Shown here: piece after piece, positions 14,611 to 29,400 of the stretch
Numbering within the stretch: position 1 is the stretch's first letter
Layout of the letters: every line of letters begins with the position of its first letter
NCBI RefSeq assembly: GCF_000715075.1
Contig: NC_134101.1
Location: 132,136,237-132,200,236 of the forward strand
From: Nicotiana tabacum
Lineage: Eukaryota > Streptophyta > Magnoliopsida > Solanales > Solanaceae
Length of the DNA stretch: 64,000 bases
Reading direction: 5' to 3'
The notes under the pieces: generated by a model
The model's database searches: none
What the model was told of the DNA's origin: nothing
Seen by the model: the letters and a program-made list of their open reading frames with translations, nothing else
Translations under genes and position numbers: made by a program

Positions 14611-17600
14611 CGCCTGATTGCCAAAACTTGACCTATATTCCCTTGTTCTCCAGGTAGGCGCCTGATTGCCAAAACTTTAACTGTATTCCCTTGTTCTCCA
14701 GGTGGGTGCTTGATTGCCAAAACTTGAACTGTATTCCCATGTTCTCTAGGTGGGCGCCTGATTGCAAAAACCTGAACTACATTCCCTTGTTCTCTAAGTG
14801 GGCGCCTGATTGCCGAAACTTGAACTGTATTCCATTATTCTCCCGGTGGGCGCCTAATTGCCAAAACTTGAAACTGTTTTCCCTTGTTCTCCAGGTTGCC
14901 GCCTGATTGCCAATACTTGAAACTTTATTCCCTTGTTCTCCAGGTAGGAGCTTGATTACTAAAACTTGAACTGTATTCCCTGTTTCTCCAGGTGGGCGCC
15001 TAATAGCGAAAACTTGAACTGCATTCCTTTGTTCTATAGGTGGGCCCCTGATTGCCGAAACTTGAACTGTATTCCCTTATTCTCCAGGTGGGCGCCAGAT
15101 TGCCAAAATTTTTACTGTATTCCCTTATTTTCCAGCTAGGCACCTGATTGCCAAAACTTTAACTATATTCCCTTATTCTCCAGGTGGGCGCCTGATTGCC
15201 AAAACTTTAACTATATTCCCTTGTTCTCCAGGTGGGTGCCTGATTGCCCAAACTTGAACTGTATTCCCTTATTCTCCAGGTGGGTGCCAGATTGCCAAAA
15301 CTTGAACTGTAATCCCTTGTTCTCCAGGTGGGGTGCTTGATTATGAAAACTTGAACTGTATTCCCTTGTTCTCCAGGTGGGCGCTTGATTACCAAAACTT
15401 GAACTTAATCCCCTTGTTCTCCAGGTGGGCACCTGATTGCGAAAACATGAACTGTATTCCCTTGTTCTCTAGGTGGGCGCATGATTGCCAAAACATGAAC
15501 TGTATTCCCTTGTTCTCCAGGTGGGCGGCTGATTTCCAAAACTTTAACTGTATTTCCTTGTTCTCCAGGTGGGCGCTTGATTGCGAAAACTTGAAATGTA
15601 TTTCCTTGTTCTCCAGGTGGGCGTATGATTGCCAAAACTTGAATTGTATTCCCTTGTTCTCCAGGTGGGCGCCTGATTGCCAATACTTTAACTGTATTCC
15701 CTTGTTCTTCAGGTGGGCACCTGATTGCCAAAACTTGAACTATATTCCCTTGTTCTCCTTGAACTGTATTCCCTTGTTCTCCAGGTGGGTGCCTAATTGC
15801 AAAAACCTGAACTGCATTCCCTTGTCATTCAGGTGGGCGCTTGATTGCCAAAACTTGATCTGTATTCCCTTGTTCTCCAAGTGGGTGCCTAATTGCCGAA
15901 ACTTGAACTGTATTCCCTTATTCTCCAGGTGGGCATTTGATTGCCAAAACTTGAAAATTTATTACCTTGTTCTCCAGGTTGCCGCTTTATTACCAAAACT
16001 TGAACTGTATTCCATGTTTCTCCAGGCGGGCGGCTAATAGCAAAAACTTGAACTGCATTCCTTTGTTCTCTAGGTGGGCGCCTGATTGCCGAAACTTGAG
16101 CTGTATTCTCTTGTTCTCCTAGTGGGCGCCTGATTGCCAAAACATGAACTGTATTCCCTTATTTTCCAGATGGGTGTCTGATTGCCAAAACTTTAACTAT
16201 ATGATCTGATTGCCAAAACTTTAACTATATGCCCTTGTTCTCCAGGTGGGCGCCTGATTGCCAAAACTTGAATTGTATGCCCTTGTTCTCCAGGTGGGAG
16301 CCTGATTGCCAAAACTTTAACTGTATTCCCTTGTTCTCCAGGTGGGCGCCTGATTGCCCAAACTTGAACTGTATTCCCTTGTTCTCCAAGTGGGCGCCTG
16401 ATTGCCAAAACTTGAACTTTTGCCCTTGTTCTCCAGGTGCGCACCTGATTGCCCAAACTTGAACTGTATTCCCTTGCTCTCCAGGTGGGTGCCTGATTAG
16501 CCAAACTTTAACTGTATTCCATTGTTCTCTAAGTGGGCGCCTGATTGACAAAACTTTAACTGTATTTCTTTGTTCTTTAGGTGGGTGCCTGATTGCAAAA
16601 ACTTTAATGGTATTCCCTTGTTCTCCATGTAGGCGCCTGATTGCCAAAACTTGAACTGTATTCCCTTGTTTTCCAGGTGGACGCCTGATTGCCAAAACTT
16701 GAATTGTATTCCCTTGTTCTCAGGTGGGTACCTGATTGCCAAAACTTGAATTGTATTCCATTATTCTCCAGGTGGGCGCCTGATTGCCCAAACTTTAACT
16801 GTATTCCCTTGCTCTCCAGGTGGGTGCCTGATTGGCCAAACTTTAACTGTATTTCCTTGTTCTCCAGGTGGGCGCCTGATTGCCAAAACTTTAACTGTTT
16901 CCCTTGTTCTCCAGGTCGGCGCCTAATTGCCAAAACTTGAACTGTATTCTCTTGTTCTCCAGGTGGGCGCCTGATTGCCAAAACTTGAACTATATTCCCT
17001 TGTTCTCCAGGTGGGCGCCTGATTGCCAAAACTTTAACTGTACTCCCTTGTTCTCCAGGTGGGTGCCTGATTGCCCAAACTTGAACTGTATTCCCTTGTT
17101 CTCTAGGTGGGCGCCTGATTGCCAAAACCTGAACTACATTCCCTTGTTCTCTAAGTGGGAGCCTGATTGCCAAAACTTTAACCATATTCCCTTGTTCTCC
17201 AGGTGGGCACCTGATTGCCAAAACTTGAATTGTATGCCCTTGTTCTCTAAGTGGGCGCCTGATTGCCAAAACTTTAACTGTATTCCCTTGTTCTCCAGGT
17301 AGGTGCCTGATTGCCCAAACTTGAACTGTATTCCCTTGTTCTCTAGATGGGCGCCTGATTGCCAAAACCTGAACTACATTCCCTTTTTCTCTAAGTGGGC
17401 GCCTGATTGCCGAAACTTGAACTGCATTCCTTTGTTCTCTAGGTGGGCGCCTGATTGCCGAAACTTGAACTGTATTCCCTTGTTCTCCAGGTGGGCGCCT
17501 GATTGCCAATACTTTAACTGTATTCCCTTGTTCTTCAGGTGGGCACCTGATTGCCAAAACTTGAACTATATTCCCTTGTTCTCCTTGAACTGTATTCCCT

Positions 17601-17739
17601 TGTTCTCCAGGTGGGTGCCTGATTGCCCAAATTTGAACTGTATTCCCTTGTTCTCCAGGTGGGTGCCTAATTGCAAAAACCTGAACTGCATTCCCTTGTA
17701 TCCAGGTAGGCGCCTGATTGCCAAAACTTGAACAGTATT

Positions 17740-20404
17740 CCCATGTTCTCCAGGTGGGTGCCTGATTGCCAAAACATTAACTGTATTTCCTTGTTCTCCA
17801 GGTGGGCACCTGATTGCGAAAACTTGAAATGTATTTCCTTGTTCTCCAGGTGGGCGTATGATTGCCAAAACTTGAACTGTATTCCCTTGTTCTCCAGGTG
17901 GGTGTCTGATTGCCAATACTTTAACTGTATTCCCTTGTTCTTCAGGTGGGCACCTGATTGCCAAAACTTGAACTATATTCCCTTGTTCTCCTTGAACTGT
18001 ATTCCCTTGTTCTCCAGGTGGGTGCCTGATTGCCCAAATTTGAACTGTATTCCCTTGTTCTCCAGGTGGGTGCCTAATTGCAAAAACCTGAACTGCATTC
18101 CCTTGTTATCCAGGTAGGCGCCTGATTGCCAAAACTTGAACAGTATTCCCTTGTTCTCCAGGTGGGCGCCTGATTGCCAAAACTTTAACTGTGTTTCCTT
18201 GTTCTCCAGGTGGGCGCCTGATTGCGAAAACTTGAAATGTATTCCCTTGTTCTCCAGGTGGGCGTATGATTGCCAAAACTTGAACTGTATTCCCTTGTTC
18301 TCTAGGTGGGCGCCTGATTGCCAATACTTTAACTGTATTCCCTTGTTCTTCAGGTGGGCACCTGATTGCCAAAACTTGAACTATATTACCTTGTTCTCCT
18401 TGAACTATATTCCCTTGGTCTCCAGGTAGGTGCCTGATTACCCAAACTTGAACTGTATTCCCTTATTCTCCAGGTGGGCGTCTGATTGCTAAAACCTGAA
18501 CTACATTCCCTTGTTCTCTAAGTGGGCGCTTGATTGCCGAAACTTGAACTGCATTCCCTTGATCTCCAGGTGAGCGCCTGATTGCCGAAACTTGAACTGT
18601 ATTCCCTTGTTCTCTAGGTGGGCGCCTGATTTACCAAACTTGAACTACATTCCCTTGTTCCCCAGGTGGGCACTTGATTGCCAAAACTTGAACTATATTC
18701 CCTTATTCTCCTTGAACTGTATTCCCTTGTTCTCCAGGTGGGTGCCTGATTCCCAAAACTTTAATTGTATTCCCTTGTTCTCTATGTAGGCGCCTGATTG
18801 CCAAAACATTAACTGTATTTCCTTGTACTCTAGGTAGGCGCCTGATTGCCAAAACTTTAACTGTATTCCCATGTTCTCCAGGTAGGCGCCTGATTGCCCA
18901 AACTTTAACGGTATTCCCTTGTTCTCCAGGTGGGCGCCTGATTGCCAAAACCTGAACTACATTCCCTTGTTCTCTAAGTGGGCGCCTGATTGCTGAAACT
19001 TGAACTGCATTCCTTTGTTCTCTAGGTGGGCGCCTGATTGCCGAAACTTGAACTATATTCCCTATTTCTCCAGGTGGGTTCCCAATTGCGAAAACTTGAA
19101 TTGTATTCCCTTGTTCTCCATGTGGGCGCCTGATTACCGAAACTTGAACTGTATTCCCTGTTTCTCCAGGTGGGCGCCCAATTACGAAAACTTGAATTGT
19201 ATTCCCTTGTTCTTCAGGTGGGCGCCTAATTGCCAAAACTTTAACTGTATTTCCTTGTTCTCCAGGTGGGCGCCTAATTGCGAAAACTTGAAATGTATTC
19301 CCTTGTTCTCCAGGTGGGCGTATGATTGCCAAAACTTGAACTGTATTCCCTTGTTCTCCAGGTGGGCGCCTGATTGCCAATACTTTAACTGTATTCCCTT
19401 GTTCTTCAGGTGGGCACCTGATTGCCAAAACTTGAACTATATTCCCTTGTTCTCCTTGAACTGTATTCCCTTGTTCTCCAGGTGGGTGCCTGATTGCCCA
19501 AATTTGAACTGTATTCCCTTGTTCTCCAGGTGGGTGCCTAATTGCAAAAACCTGAACTGCATTCCCTTGTTATCCAGGTAGGCGCCTGATTGCCAAAACT
19601 TGAACAGTATTCCCTTGTTCTCCAGGTGGGCGCCTGATTGCCAAAACTTTAACTGTGTTTCCTTGTTCTCCAGGTGGGCGCCTGATTGCGAAAACTTGAA
19701 ATGTATTCCCTTGTTCTCCAGGTGGGCGTATGATTGCCAAAACTTGAACTGTATTCCCTTGTTCTCTAGGTGGGCGCCTGATTGCCAATACTTTAACTGT
19801 ATTCCCTTGTTCTTCAGGTGGGCACCTGATTGCCAAAACTTGAACTATATTACCTTGTTCTCCTTGAACTATATTCCCTTGTTCTCCAGGTAGGTGCCTG
19901 ATTACCCAAACTTGAACTGTATTCCCTTATTCTCCAGGTGGGCGTCTGATTGCTAAAACCTGAACTACATTCCCTTGTTCTCTAAGTGGGCGCCTGATTG
20001 CCGAAACTTGAACTGCATTCCCTTGATCTCCAGGTGAGCGCCTGATTGCCGAAACTTGAACTGTATTCCCTTGTTCTCTAGGTGGGCGCCTGATTTACCA
20101 AACTTGAACTACATTCCCTTGTTCCCCAGGTGGGCACTTGATTGCCAAAACTTGAACTATATTCCCTTATTCTCCTTGAACTGTATTCCCTTGTTCTCCG
20201 GGTGGGTGCCTGATTCCCAAAACTTTAATTGTATTCCCTTGTTCTCTATGTAGGCACCTGATTGCCAAAACATTAACTATATTTCCTTGTTCTCTAGGTA
20301 GGCGCCTGATTGCCAAAACTTTAACTGTATTCCCATGTTCTCCAGGTAGGCGCCTGATTGCCAAAACTTTAACGGTATTGCCTTGTTCTCCAGGTGGGCG
20401 CCTG
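17740..20404 (+). repeat. Satellite duplication, 1,464-bp spacing
   Basis: The stretch around 18,106-18,790 recurs at 19,570-20,254 with offset 1,464 bp (30.5 monomers, the half coming from a 24-bp unit). Similarity extends leftward with more divergence. A third copy lies near 23,076-23,760, 3,506 bp after the second. Confidence 0.8.
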
Positions 20405-23400
20405 ATTGCCAAAACTTGAACTATATTCCCTTGTTCTCCAGGTGGGCGCCTGATTGCCAAAACTTTAACTGTATTCCCTTGTTCTCCAGGTGGGTGCCTG
20501 ATTGCCCAAACTTGAACTGTATTCCCTTGTTCTCCTTGAACTGTATTCCCTTGTTCTCCAGGTGGGTGCCTAATTGCAAAAACCTGAACTGCATTCCCTT
20601 GTCATCCAGGTGGGCGCTTGATTGCCAAAACTTGATCTGTATTCCCTTGTTCTCCAAGTGGGCGCCTGATTGCCGAAACTTGAACTGCATTCCCTTATTC
20701 TCCAGGTGGGCATTTGATTGCCAAAACTTGAAAATTTATTCCCTTGTTCTCCAGGTTGCCGCTTTATTACCAAAACTTGAACTGTATTCCATGTTTCTCC
20801 AGGTGGGCGGCTAATATTGTAAACTTGAACTGCATTCCCTTGTTCTCTAGGTGGGCGCCTGATTGCCGAAACTTGAACTGTATTCTCTTATTCTCCTAGT
20901 GGGCGCCTGATTGCCAAAACTTGAACTGTATTCCCTTATTCTCCAGGTGGGCGCCGGATTGCCAAAATTTTAACTGTATTCCCTTATTTTCCAGCTAGGC
21001 GCCTGATTGCCAAAACTTTAACTATATTCCCTTATTCTCCAGGTGGGCGCCTGATTGCCAAAACATTAACTATATTCCCTTGCTCTCCAGGTGGGTGCCT
21101 GATTGCCCAAACTTGAACTGTATTCCCTTATTCTCCAGGTGGGTGCCTGATTGCCAAAACTTGAACTGTAATCCCTTGTTCTCCAGGTGGGGTGCTTGAT
21201 TATGAAAACTTGAACTGTATTCCCTTGTTCTCCAGGTGGGCGCTTGATTACCAAAACTTGAACTTAATCCCCTTGTTCTCCAGGTGGGCACCTGATTGCG
21301 AAAACATGAACTGTATTCCCTTGTTCTCCAGGTGGGCGCCTGATTGCCAAAACTTGAACTATATTCCCTTGTTCTCCAGGTGGGCGCCTGATTGCCAAAA
21401 CTTTAACTGTATTCCCTTGTTCTCCAGGTGGGTGCCTGATTGCCCAAACTTGAACTGTATTCCCTTGTTCTCTAGGTGGGCACCTGATTGCCAAAACCTG
21501 AACTACATTCCCTTGTTCTCTAAGTGGGAGCCTGATTGCCAAAACTTTAACTATATTCCCTTGTTCTCCAGGTGGGCACCTGATTGCCAAAACTTGAATT
21601 GTATGCCCCTGTTCTCTAAGTGGGCGCCTGATTGCCAAAACTTTAACTGTATTCCCTTGTTCTCCAGGTAGGTGCCTGATTGCCCAAACTTGAACTGTAT
21701 TCCCTTGTTCTCTAGATGGGCGCCTGATTGCCAAAACCTGAACTACATTCCCTTTTTCTCTAAGTGGGCGCCTGATTGCCGAGACTTGAACTGCATTCCT
21801 TTGTTCTCTAGGTGGGCGCCTGATTGCCGAAACTTGAACTGTATTCCCTTGTTCTCCAGGTGGGCGCCTGATTGCCAATACTTTAACTGTATTCCCTTGT
21901 TCTTCAGGTGGGCACCTGATTGCCAAAACTTGAACTATATTCCCTTGTTCTCCTTGAACTGTATTCCCTTGTTCTCCAGGTGGGTGCCTGATTGCCCAAA
22001 TTTGAACTGTATTCCCTTGTTCTCCAGGTGGGTGCCTAATTGCAAAAACCTGAACTGCATTCCCTTGTTATCCAGGTAGGCGCATGATTGCCAAAACTTG
22101 AACAGTATTCCCATGTTCTCTAGGTGGGTGCCTGATTGCCAAAACTTTAACTGTATTTCCTTGTTCTCCAGGTGGGCGCCTGATTGCGAAAACTTGAAAT
22201 GTATTTCCTTGTTCTCCAGGTGGGCGTATGATTGCCAAAACTTGAACTGTATTCCCTTGTTCTCCAGGTGGGCGTCTGATTGCCAATACTTTAACTGTAT
22301 TCCCTTGTTCTTCAGGTGGGCACCTGATTGCCAAAACTTGAACTATATTCCCTTGTTCTCCTTCAACTGTATTCCCTTGTTCTCCAGGTAGGTGCCTGAT
22401 TACCCAAACTTGAACTGTATTCCCTTATTCTCCAGGTGGGCGCCTGATTGCCAAAACCTGAACTACATTCCCTTGTTCTCTAAGTGGGCGCCTGATTGCC
22501 GAAACTTGAACTGCATTCCTTTGTTCTCTAGGTGGGCGCCTTATTGCCGAAACTTGAACTGTATTCCCTATTTCTCCAGGTGGGTGCCCAATTGCGAAAA
22601 CTTGAATTGTATTCCCTTGTTCTCCATGTGGGCGCCTGATTACCGAAACTTGAACTGTATTCCCTGTTTCTCCAGGTGGGCGCCCAATTACGAAAACTTA
22701 AATTGTATTCCCTTGTTCTTCAGGTGGGCGCCTAATTGCCAAAACTTTAACTGTATTTCCTTATTCTCCAGGTGGGCGCCTAATTGCGAAAACTTGAAAT
22801 GTATTCCCTTGTTCTTCAGGTAGGCGTATGATTGCCAAAACTTGAACTGTATTCCCTTGTTCTCCAGGTGGGCGCCTGATTGCTAATACTTTAACTGTAT
22901 TCCCTTGTTCTTCAGGTGGGCACCTGATTGCCAAAACTTGAACTATATTCCCTTGTTCTCCTTGAACTGTATTCCCTTGTTCTCCAGGTGGGTGCCTGAT
23001 TGCCCAAATTTGAACTGTATTCCCTTGTTCTCCAGGTGGGTGCCTAATTGCAAAAACCTGAACTGCATTCCCTTGTTATCCAGGTAGGCGCCTGATTGCC
23101 AAAACTTGAACAGTATTCCCTTGTTCTCCAGGTGGGCGCCTGATTGCCAAAACTTTAACTGTGTTTCCTTGTTCTCTAGGTGGGAGCCTGATTGCGAAAA
23201 CTTGAAATGTATTCCCTTGTTCTCCAGGTGGGCGTATGATTGCGAAAACTTGAACTGTATTCCCTTGTTCTCTAGGTGGGCGCCTGATTGCCAATACTTT
23301 AACTGTATTCCCTTGTTCTTCAGGTGGGCACCTGATTGCCAAAACTTGAACTATATTCCCTTGTTCTCCTTGAACTATATTCCCTTGTTCTCCAGGTAGG

Positions 23401-26400
23401 TGCCTGATTACCCAAACTTGAACTGTATTCCCTTATTCTCTAGGTGGGCGTCTGATTGCTAAAACCAGAACTACATTCCCTTGTTCTCTAAGTGGGCGCC
23501 TGATTGCCGAAACTTGAACTGCATTCCCTTGATCTCCAGGTGAGCGCCTGATTGCCGAAACTTGAACTGTATTCCCTTGTTCTCTAGGTGGGCGCCTGAT
23601 TTTCCAAACTTGAACTACATTCCCTTGTTCCCCAGGTGGGCACCTGATTGCCAAAACTTGAACTATATTCCCTTATTCTCCTTGAACTGTATTCCCTTGT
23701 TCTCCAGGTGGGTGCCTTATTCCCAAAACTTTAATTGTATTCCCTTGTTCTCTATGTAGGCGCCTGATTGCCAAAACATTAACTGTATTTCCTTGTTCTC
23801 TAGGTGGGCGCCTGATTGCCAAAACTTTAACTGTATTCCCATGTTCTCCAGGTAGGCGCCTGATTGCCAAAACTTTAACGGTATTCCCTTGTTTTCCAGG
23901 TGGGCGCCTGATTGCCAAAACTTGAACTATATTCCCTTGTTCTCCAAGTGGGCGCCTGATTGCCAAAACTTTAACTGTATTCCCTTGTTCTCCAGGTGGG
24001 TGCCTGATTGCCCAAACTTGAACTGTATTCCCTTGTTCTCCTTGAACTGTATTCCCTTTTTCTCCAGGTGGGTGCCTAATTGCAAAAACCTGAACTGCAT
24101 TCCCTTGTCATCCAGGTGGGCGCTTGATTGCCAAAACTTGATCTATATTCCCTTGTTCTCCAAGTGGGCGCCTGATTGCCGAAACTTGAACTGTATTCCC
24201 TTATTCTCCAGGTGAGCATTTGATTGCCAAAACTTGAAATTTATTCCCTTGTTCTCCAGGTTGCCGCTTTATTACCAAAACTTGAACTGTATTTCATGTT
24301 TCTCCAGGTGGGCGGCTAATAGCGAAAACTTGAACTGCATTCCTTTGTTCTCTAGGTGGGCGCCTGATTGCCGAAACTTGAGTTGTATTCTCTTATTCTC
24401 CTAGTGGGCGCCTGATTGCCGAAATTTAAACTATATTCCCTTATTCTCCAGGTGGGCGCCGGATTGCCAAAATTTTAACTGTATTCCCTTATTTTCCAGC
24501 TAGGCGCCTGATTGCCAAAACTTTAACTATATTCCCTTATTCTCCAGGTGGGCGCCTGATTGCCAAAACATTAACTATATTCCCTTGTTCTCCAGGTGGG
24601 TGCCTGATTGCCCAAACTTGAACTGTATTCCCTTATTCTCCAGGTGGGTGCCTGATTGCCAAAACTTGAACTGTAATCCCTTGTTCTCCAGGTGGGGTGC
24701 TTGATTATGAAAACTTGAACTGTATTCCCTTGTTCTCCAGGTGGGCGCTTGATTACCAAAACTTGAACTTAATCCCCTTGTTCTCCAGGTGGGCACCTGA
24801 TTGCGAAAACATGAACTGTATTCCCTTGTTCTCCAGGTGGGCGCATGATTGCCAAAACTTGAACTGTATTCCCTTGTTCTCAAGGTGGGCGCTTGATTTC
24901 CAAAACTTTAACTGTATTCCCTTGTTCTCCAGGTGAGCACCTGATTGCCAAAACTTGAACTATATTCCCTTGTTCTCCTTGAACTGTATTCCCTTGTTCT
25001 CCAGGTGGGTGCGTAATTGCAAAAACCTGAACTGCATTCCCTTGTCATCCAGGTGGGCGCTTGATTGCCAAAACTTGATCTGTATTCCCTTGTTCTCCAA
25101 GTGGGTGTCTGATTGCCGAAACTTGAACTGTATTCCCTTATTCTCCAGGTGGGCATTTGATTGCCAAAACTTGAAAATTTATTCTCTTGTTCTCCAGGTT
25201 GCCCCTTTATTACCAAAACTTGAACTGTATTCCATGTTTCTCCAGGTGGGCGGCTAATAGCGAAAACTTGAACTGCATTCCTTTGTTCTCTAGGTGGGCG
25301 CCTGATTGCCGAAACTTGAGCTGTATTCTCTTAATCTCCTAGTGGGCGCCTGATTGCCAAAACTTGAACTGTATTCCCTTATTTTCCAGATGGGTGTCTG
25401 CTTGCCAAAACTTTAACTATATGCCCTTGTTCTCCAGGTGGGCGCCTGATTGCCAAAACTTGAATTGTATGCCCTTGTTCTCCAGGTGAGAGCCTGATTG
25501 CCAAAACTTTAACTGTATTCCCTGGTTCTCCAGGTGGGCGCCTGATTGCCCAAACTTGAACTGTATTCCCTTGTTCTCCAAGTGGGCGGCTGATTGCCGA
25601 AACTTGAACTGTATTCCCTTGCTCTCCAGATGGGTGCCTGATTGGCCAAACTTTAACTGTATTCCCTTGTTCTCCAGGTGGGTGCCTGATTGCCCAAATT
25701 TGACCTGTATTCCCTTATTCTCCAGGTGGGTGCCTGATTAGCCAAACTTTAACTGTATTCCCTTGTTCTCTAAGTGGTCGCCTGATTGCCAAAACTTTAA
25801 CTGTATTTCCTTGTTCTTTAGGTGGGTGCCTGATTGCAAAAACTTTAATGGTATTCCCTTGTTCTCCATGTAGGCGCCTAATTGCCAAAACTTGAACTGT
25901 ATTCCCTTGTTCTCCAGGTGGGCGCCTGATTGCCAAAACTTGAATTGTATTCCATTGTTCTACAGGTGGGCGCCTGATTGCCCAAACTTTAACTGTATTC
26001 CCTTGCTCTCCAGGTGGGTGCCTGATTGGCCAAACTTTAACTGTATTCCCTAGTTCTCCAGGTGGGCGCCTGATTGCCAAAACTTTAACTGTATTTCCTT
26101 GTTCTCCAGGTCGGCGCCTAATTGCCAAAACTTGAACTGTATTCCCTTGTTCTCTAGGTGGGCACCTGATTGCCAAAACTTGAAATATATTCCCTTGTTC
26201 TCCAGGTGGGAGCCTGATTGCCAAAACTTTAACTGTATTCCCTTGTTCTCCAGGTGGGTGCCTGATTGCCCAAACTTGAACTGTATTCCCTTGTTCTCTA
26301 GGTGGGCGCCTGATTGCCAAAACCTGAACTACATTCCCTTGTTCTCTAAGTGGGAGCCTGATTGCCAAAACTTTAACCATATTCCCTTGTTCTCCAGGTG

Positions 26401-26699
26401 GGCACCTGATTGCCAAAACTTGAATTGTATGCCCTTGTTCTCCAGGTGGGCGCCTGATTGCCAAAACTTTAACTGTATTCCCTTGTTCTCCAGGTAGGTG
26501 CCTGATTGCCCAAACTTGAACTGTATTCCCTTGTTCTCTAGATGGGCGCCTGATTGCCAAAACCTAAACTACATTCCCTTGTTCTCTAAGTGGGCGCCTG
26601 ATTGGCGAAACTTGAACTGTATTTCCTTGTTCTCCAGGTGGGTGCCTGATTGCCAAAACTTGAATTATATTCCCTTGTTCTCCAGGTGGGCGCCTGATT

Positions 26700-29400
26700 G
26701 CCAAAACTTTAACTCTATTCCCTTGTTCTCATGGTGGGTGCCTGATTGCCCAAACTTGAACTGTATTCCCTTGTTCTCTAGGTTCGCGCCTGATTACCAA
26801 AACCTGAACTACATTCCCTTGTTCTATAAGTGGGCGCCTGATTGCCGAAACTTTAACTGTATTCCCTTGTTCTCCGGGTGGGCGCCTGATTGCCAAAACT
26901 TGAAACTGTATTCCCTTGTTCCCCAGGTGGGCACCTGATTGCCAAAACTTGAACTGTATTTCCTTGTTCTCCAAGTGGGCGCCTGATTGCCGAAACGTGA
27001 ACTGTATTCCCTTGTTCTCCAGGTGGGTATCTGATTGCCAAAACTTGAAACTTTATTCCCTTGTTCTCCAAGTAGCCGCTTGATTACCAAAACTTGAACT
27101 GTATTCCCTGTTTCTCCAGGTGGGCGCCTAATTGCGAAAACTTGAGATGCATTCCTTTGTTCTCTAGGTGGGCACCTGATTGTCGAAACTTGAACTGTAT
27201 TCCCTATTTCTCCAGGTGGGTGCCTAATTGCGAAAACTTGAATTATATTCCCTTGTTCTCCAAGTGGGCGCCTGATTACCGAAACTTGAACTGTATTTCC
27301 TGTTTCTCCAGGTGGGCGCCCAATTACGAAAACTTGAATTGTATTCCCTTGTTCTCCAGGTGGGCGCTTGATTGCCAAAACTTTAATTGTATTTCCTTGT
27401 TCTCCAGGTGGGCGCCCGATTGCCAAAACTTGAAATATATTCCCTTGTTCTCCAGGTGGGCGTATGATTGCCAAATACTTTAACTGTATTCCCTTGTTCT
27501 TCAGGTGGGCACCTGATTGCCAAAACTTGAACTATATTCCCTTGTTCTCCTTGAACTGTATTCCCTTGTTCTCCAGGTGGGTGCCTGATTGCCCAAATTT
27601 GAACTGTATTCCCTTGTTCTCCAGGTGGGTGCCTAATTGCAAAAACCTGAACTGCATTCCCTTGTTATCCAGGTAGGCGCCTGATTGCCAAAACTTGAAC
27701 AGTATTCCCTTGTTCTCCAGGTGGGTGCCTGATTGCCAAAACTTTAACTGTATTTCCTTGTTCTCCAGGTGGGCGCCTGATTGCGAAAACTTGAAATGTA
27801 TTTCCTTGTTCTCCAGGTGGGCGTATGATTGCCAAAACTTGAACTGTATTCCCTTGTTCTCCAGGTGGGCGCCTGATTGCCAATACTTTAACTGTATTCC
27901 CTTGTTCTTCAGGTGGGCACCTGATTGCCAAAACTTGAACTATATTCCCTTGTTCTCCTTGAACTGTATTCCCTTGTTCTCCAGGTAGGTGCCTGATTAC
28001 CCAAACTTGAACTGTATTCCCTTATTCTCCAGGTGGGCGCCTGATTGCCAAAACCTGAACTATATTCCCTTGTTCTCTAAGTGGGCGCCTGATCGCCGAA
28101 ACTTGAACTGCATTCCTCTGTTCTCTATGTGGGCGCCAGATTGCCGAAACTTGAAATGTGTTCCCTGTTTCTCTAGGTGGGTGCCCAATTGAGAAAACTT
28201 AAATTGTATTCCCTTATTTTCCAGGTGGACGCCTGATTACCGAAACTTGAATTGTATTCCATGTTTCTCCAGGTGGGCGCCCAATTGCGAAAACTTGAAT
28301 TGTATTCCCTTGTTCTCTAGGTGGGCGCCTGATTGCCGAAACTTTAACTGTATTTCCTTGTTCTCTAGGTGGGCGCCTGGTTGCGAAAACTTGAACTGTA
28401 TTCCCTTGTTCTCCAGGTGGGCGCATGATTGCAAAAACTTGAAACTATATTCACTTGTTCCCCAGGTGGGCACCTGATTGCCAAAACTTCAACTGTATTT
28501 CCTTGTTCTCCAAGTGGGCGCCTGATTGCCGAAACTTGAACTTCATTCCTTTGATCTCCAGGTGGGCGCCTGATTGGAGAAACTTGAACTGTATTCCCTT
28601 GTTCTCTAGGTGGGCATTTAAGTCAAAACCTGAACTACATTCCCTTGTTCCCCAGGTGGGCACCTGATTTCCAAAACTTTAACTGTATTCCCTTGTTCTC
28701 CAGGTAGGTGCCTGATTGGCGAAACTTGAACTGTATTCCCTTGTTCTCCAGGTGGGTGCCTGATTGCCAAAACTTGAATTATATTCCCTTGTTCTCCAGG
28801 TGGGCGCCTGATTGCCAAAACTTTAACTCTATTCCCTTGTTCTCAAGGTGGGTGCCTGATTGCCCAAACTTGAACTGTATTCCCTTGTTCTCTAGGTTCG
28901 CGCCTGATTACCAAAACCTGAACTACATTCCCTTGTTCTATAAGTGGGCGCCTGATTGCCGAAACTTTAACTGTATTCCCTTGTTCTCCAGGTGGGCGCC
29001 TGATTGCCAAAACTTGAAACTGTATTCCCTTGTTCCCCAGGTGGGCACCTGATTGCCAAAACTTGAACTGTATTTCCTTGTTCTCCAAGTGGGCGCCTGA
29101 TTGCCGAAACTTGAACTGTATTCCCTTGTTCTCCAGGTGGGCATCTGATTGCCAAAACTTGAAACTTTATTCCCTTGTTCTCCAAGTAGCCGCTTGATTA
29201 CCAAAACTTGAACTGTATTCCCTGTTTCTCCAGGTGGGCGCCTAATTGCGAAAACTTGAGATGCATTCCTTTGTTCTCTAGGTGGGCACCTGATTGTCGA
29301 AACTTGAACTGTATTCCCTATTTCTCCAGGTGGGTGCCTAATTGCGAAAACTTGAATTATATTCCCTTGTTCTCCAAGGTGGGCGCCTAATTGCCAAAAC
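26700..29400 (+). repeat. Satellite duplication, 2,114-bp spacing
   Basis: Landmark monomers at 26,729-27,240 recur at 28,843-29,354 (offset 2,114) and again at 32,627-33,000 (offset a further 3,784, beyond the hAT insertion). Shared rare features include GGTTCGCGCC or GGTTGGCGCC and the AAGTAGCCGCTTGATT monomer. Confidence 0.8.
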
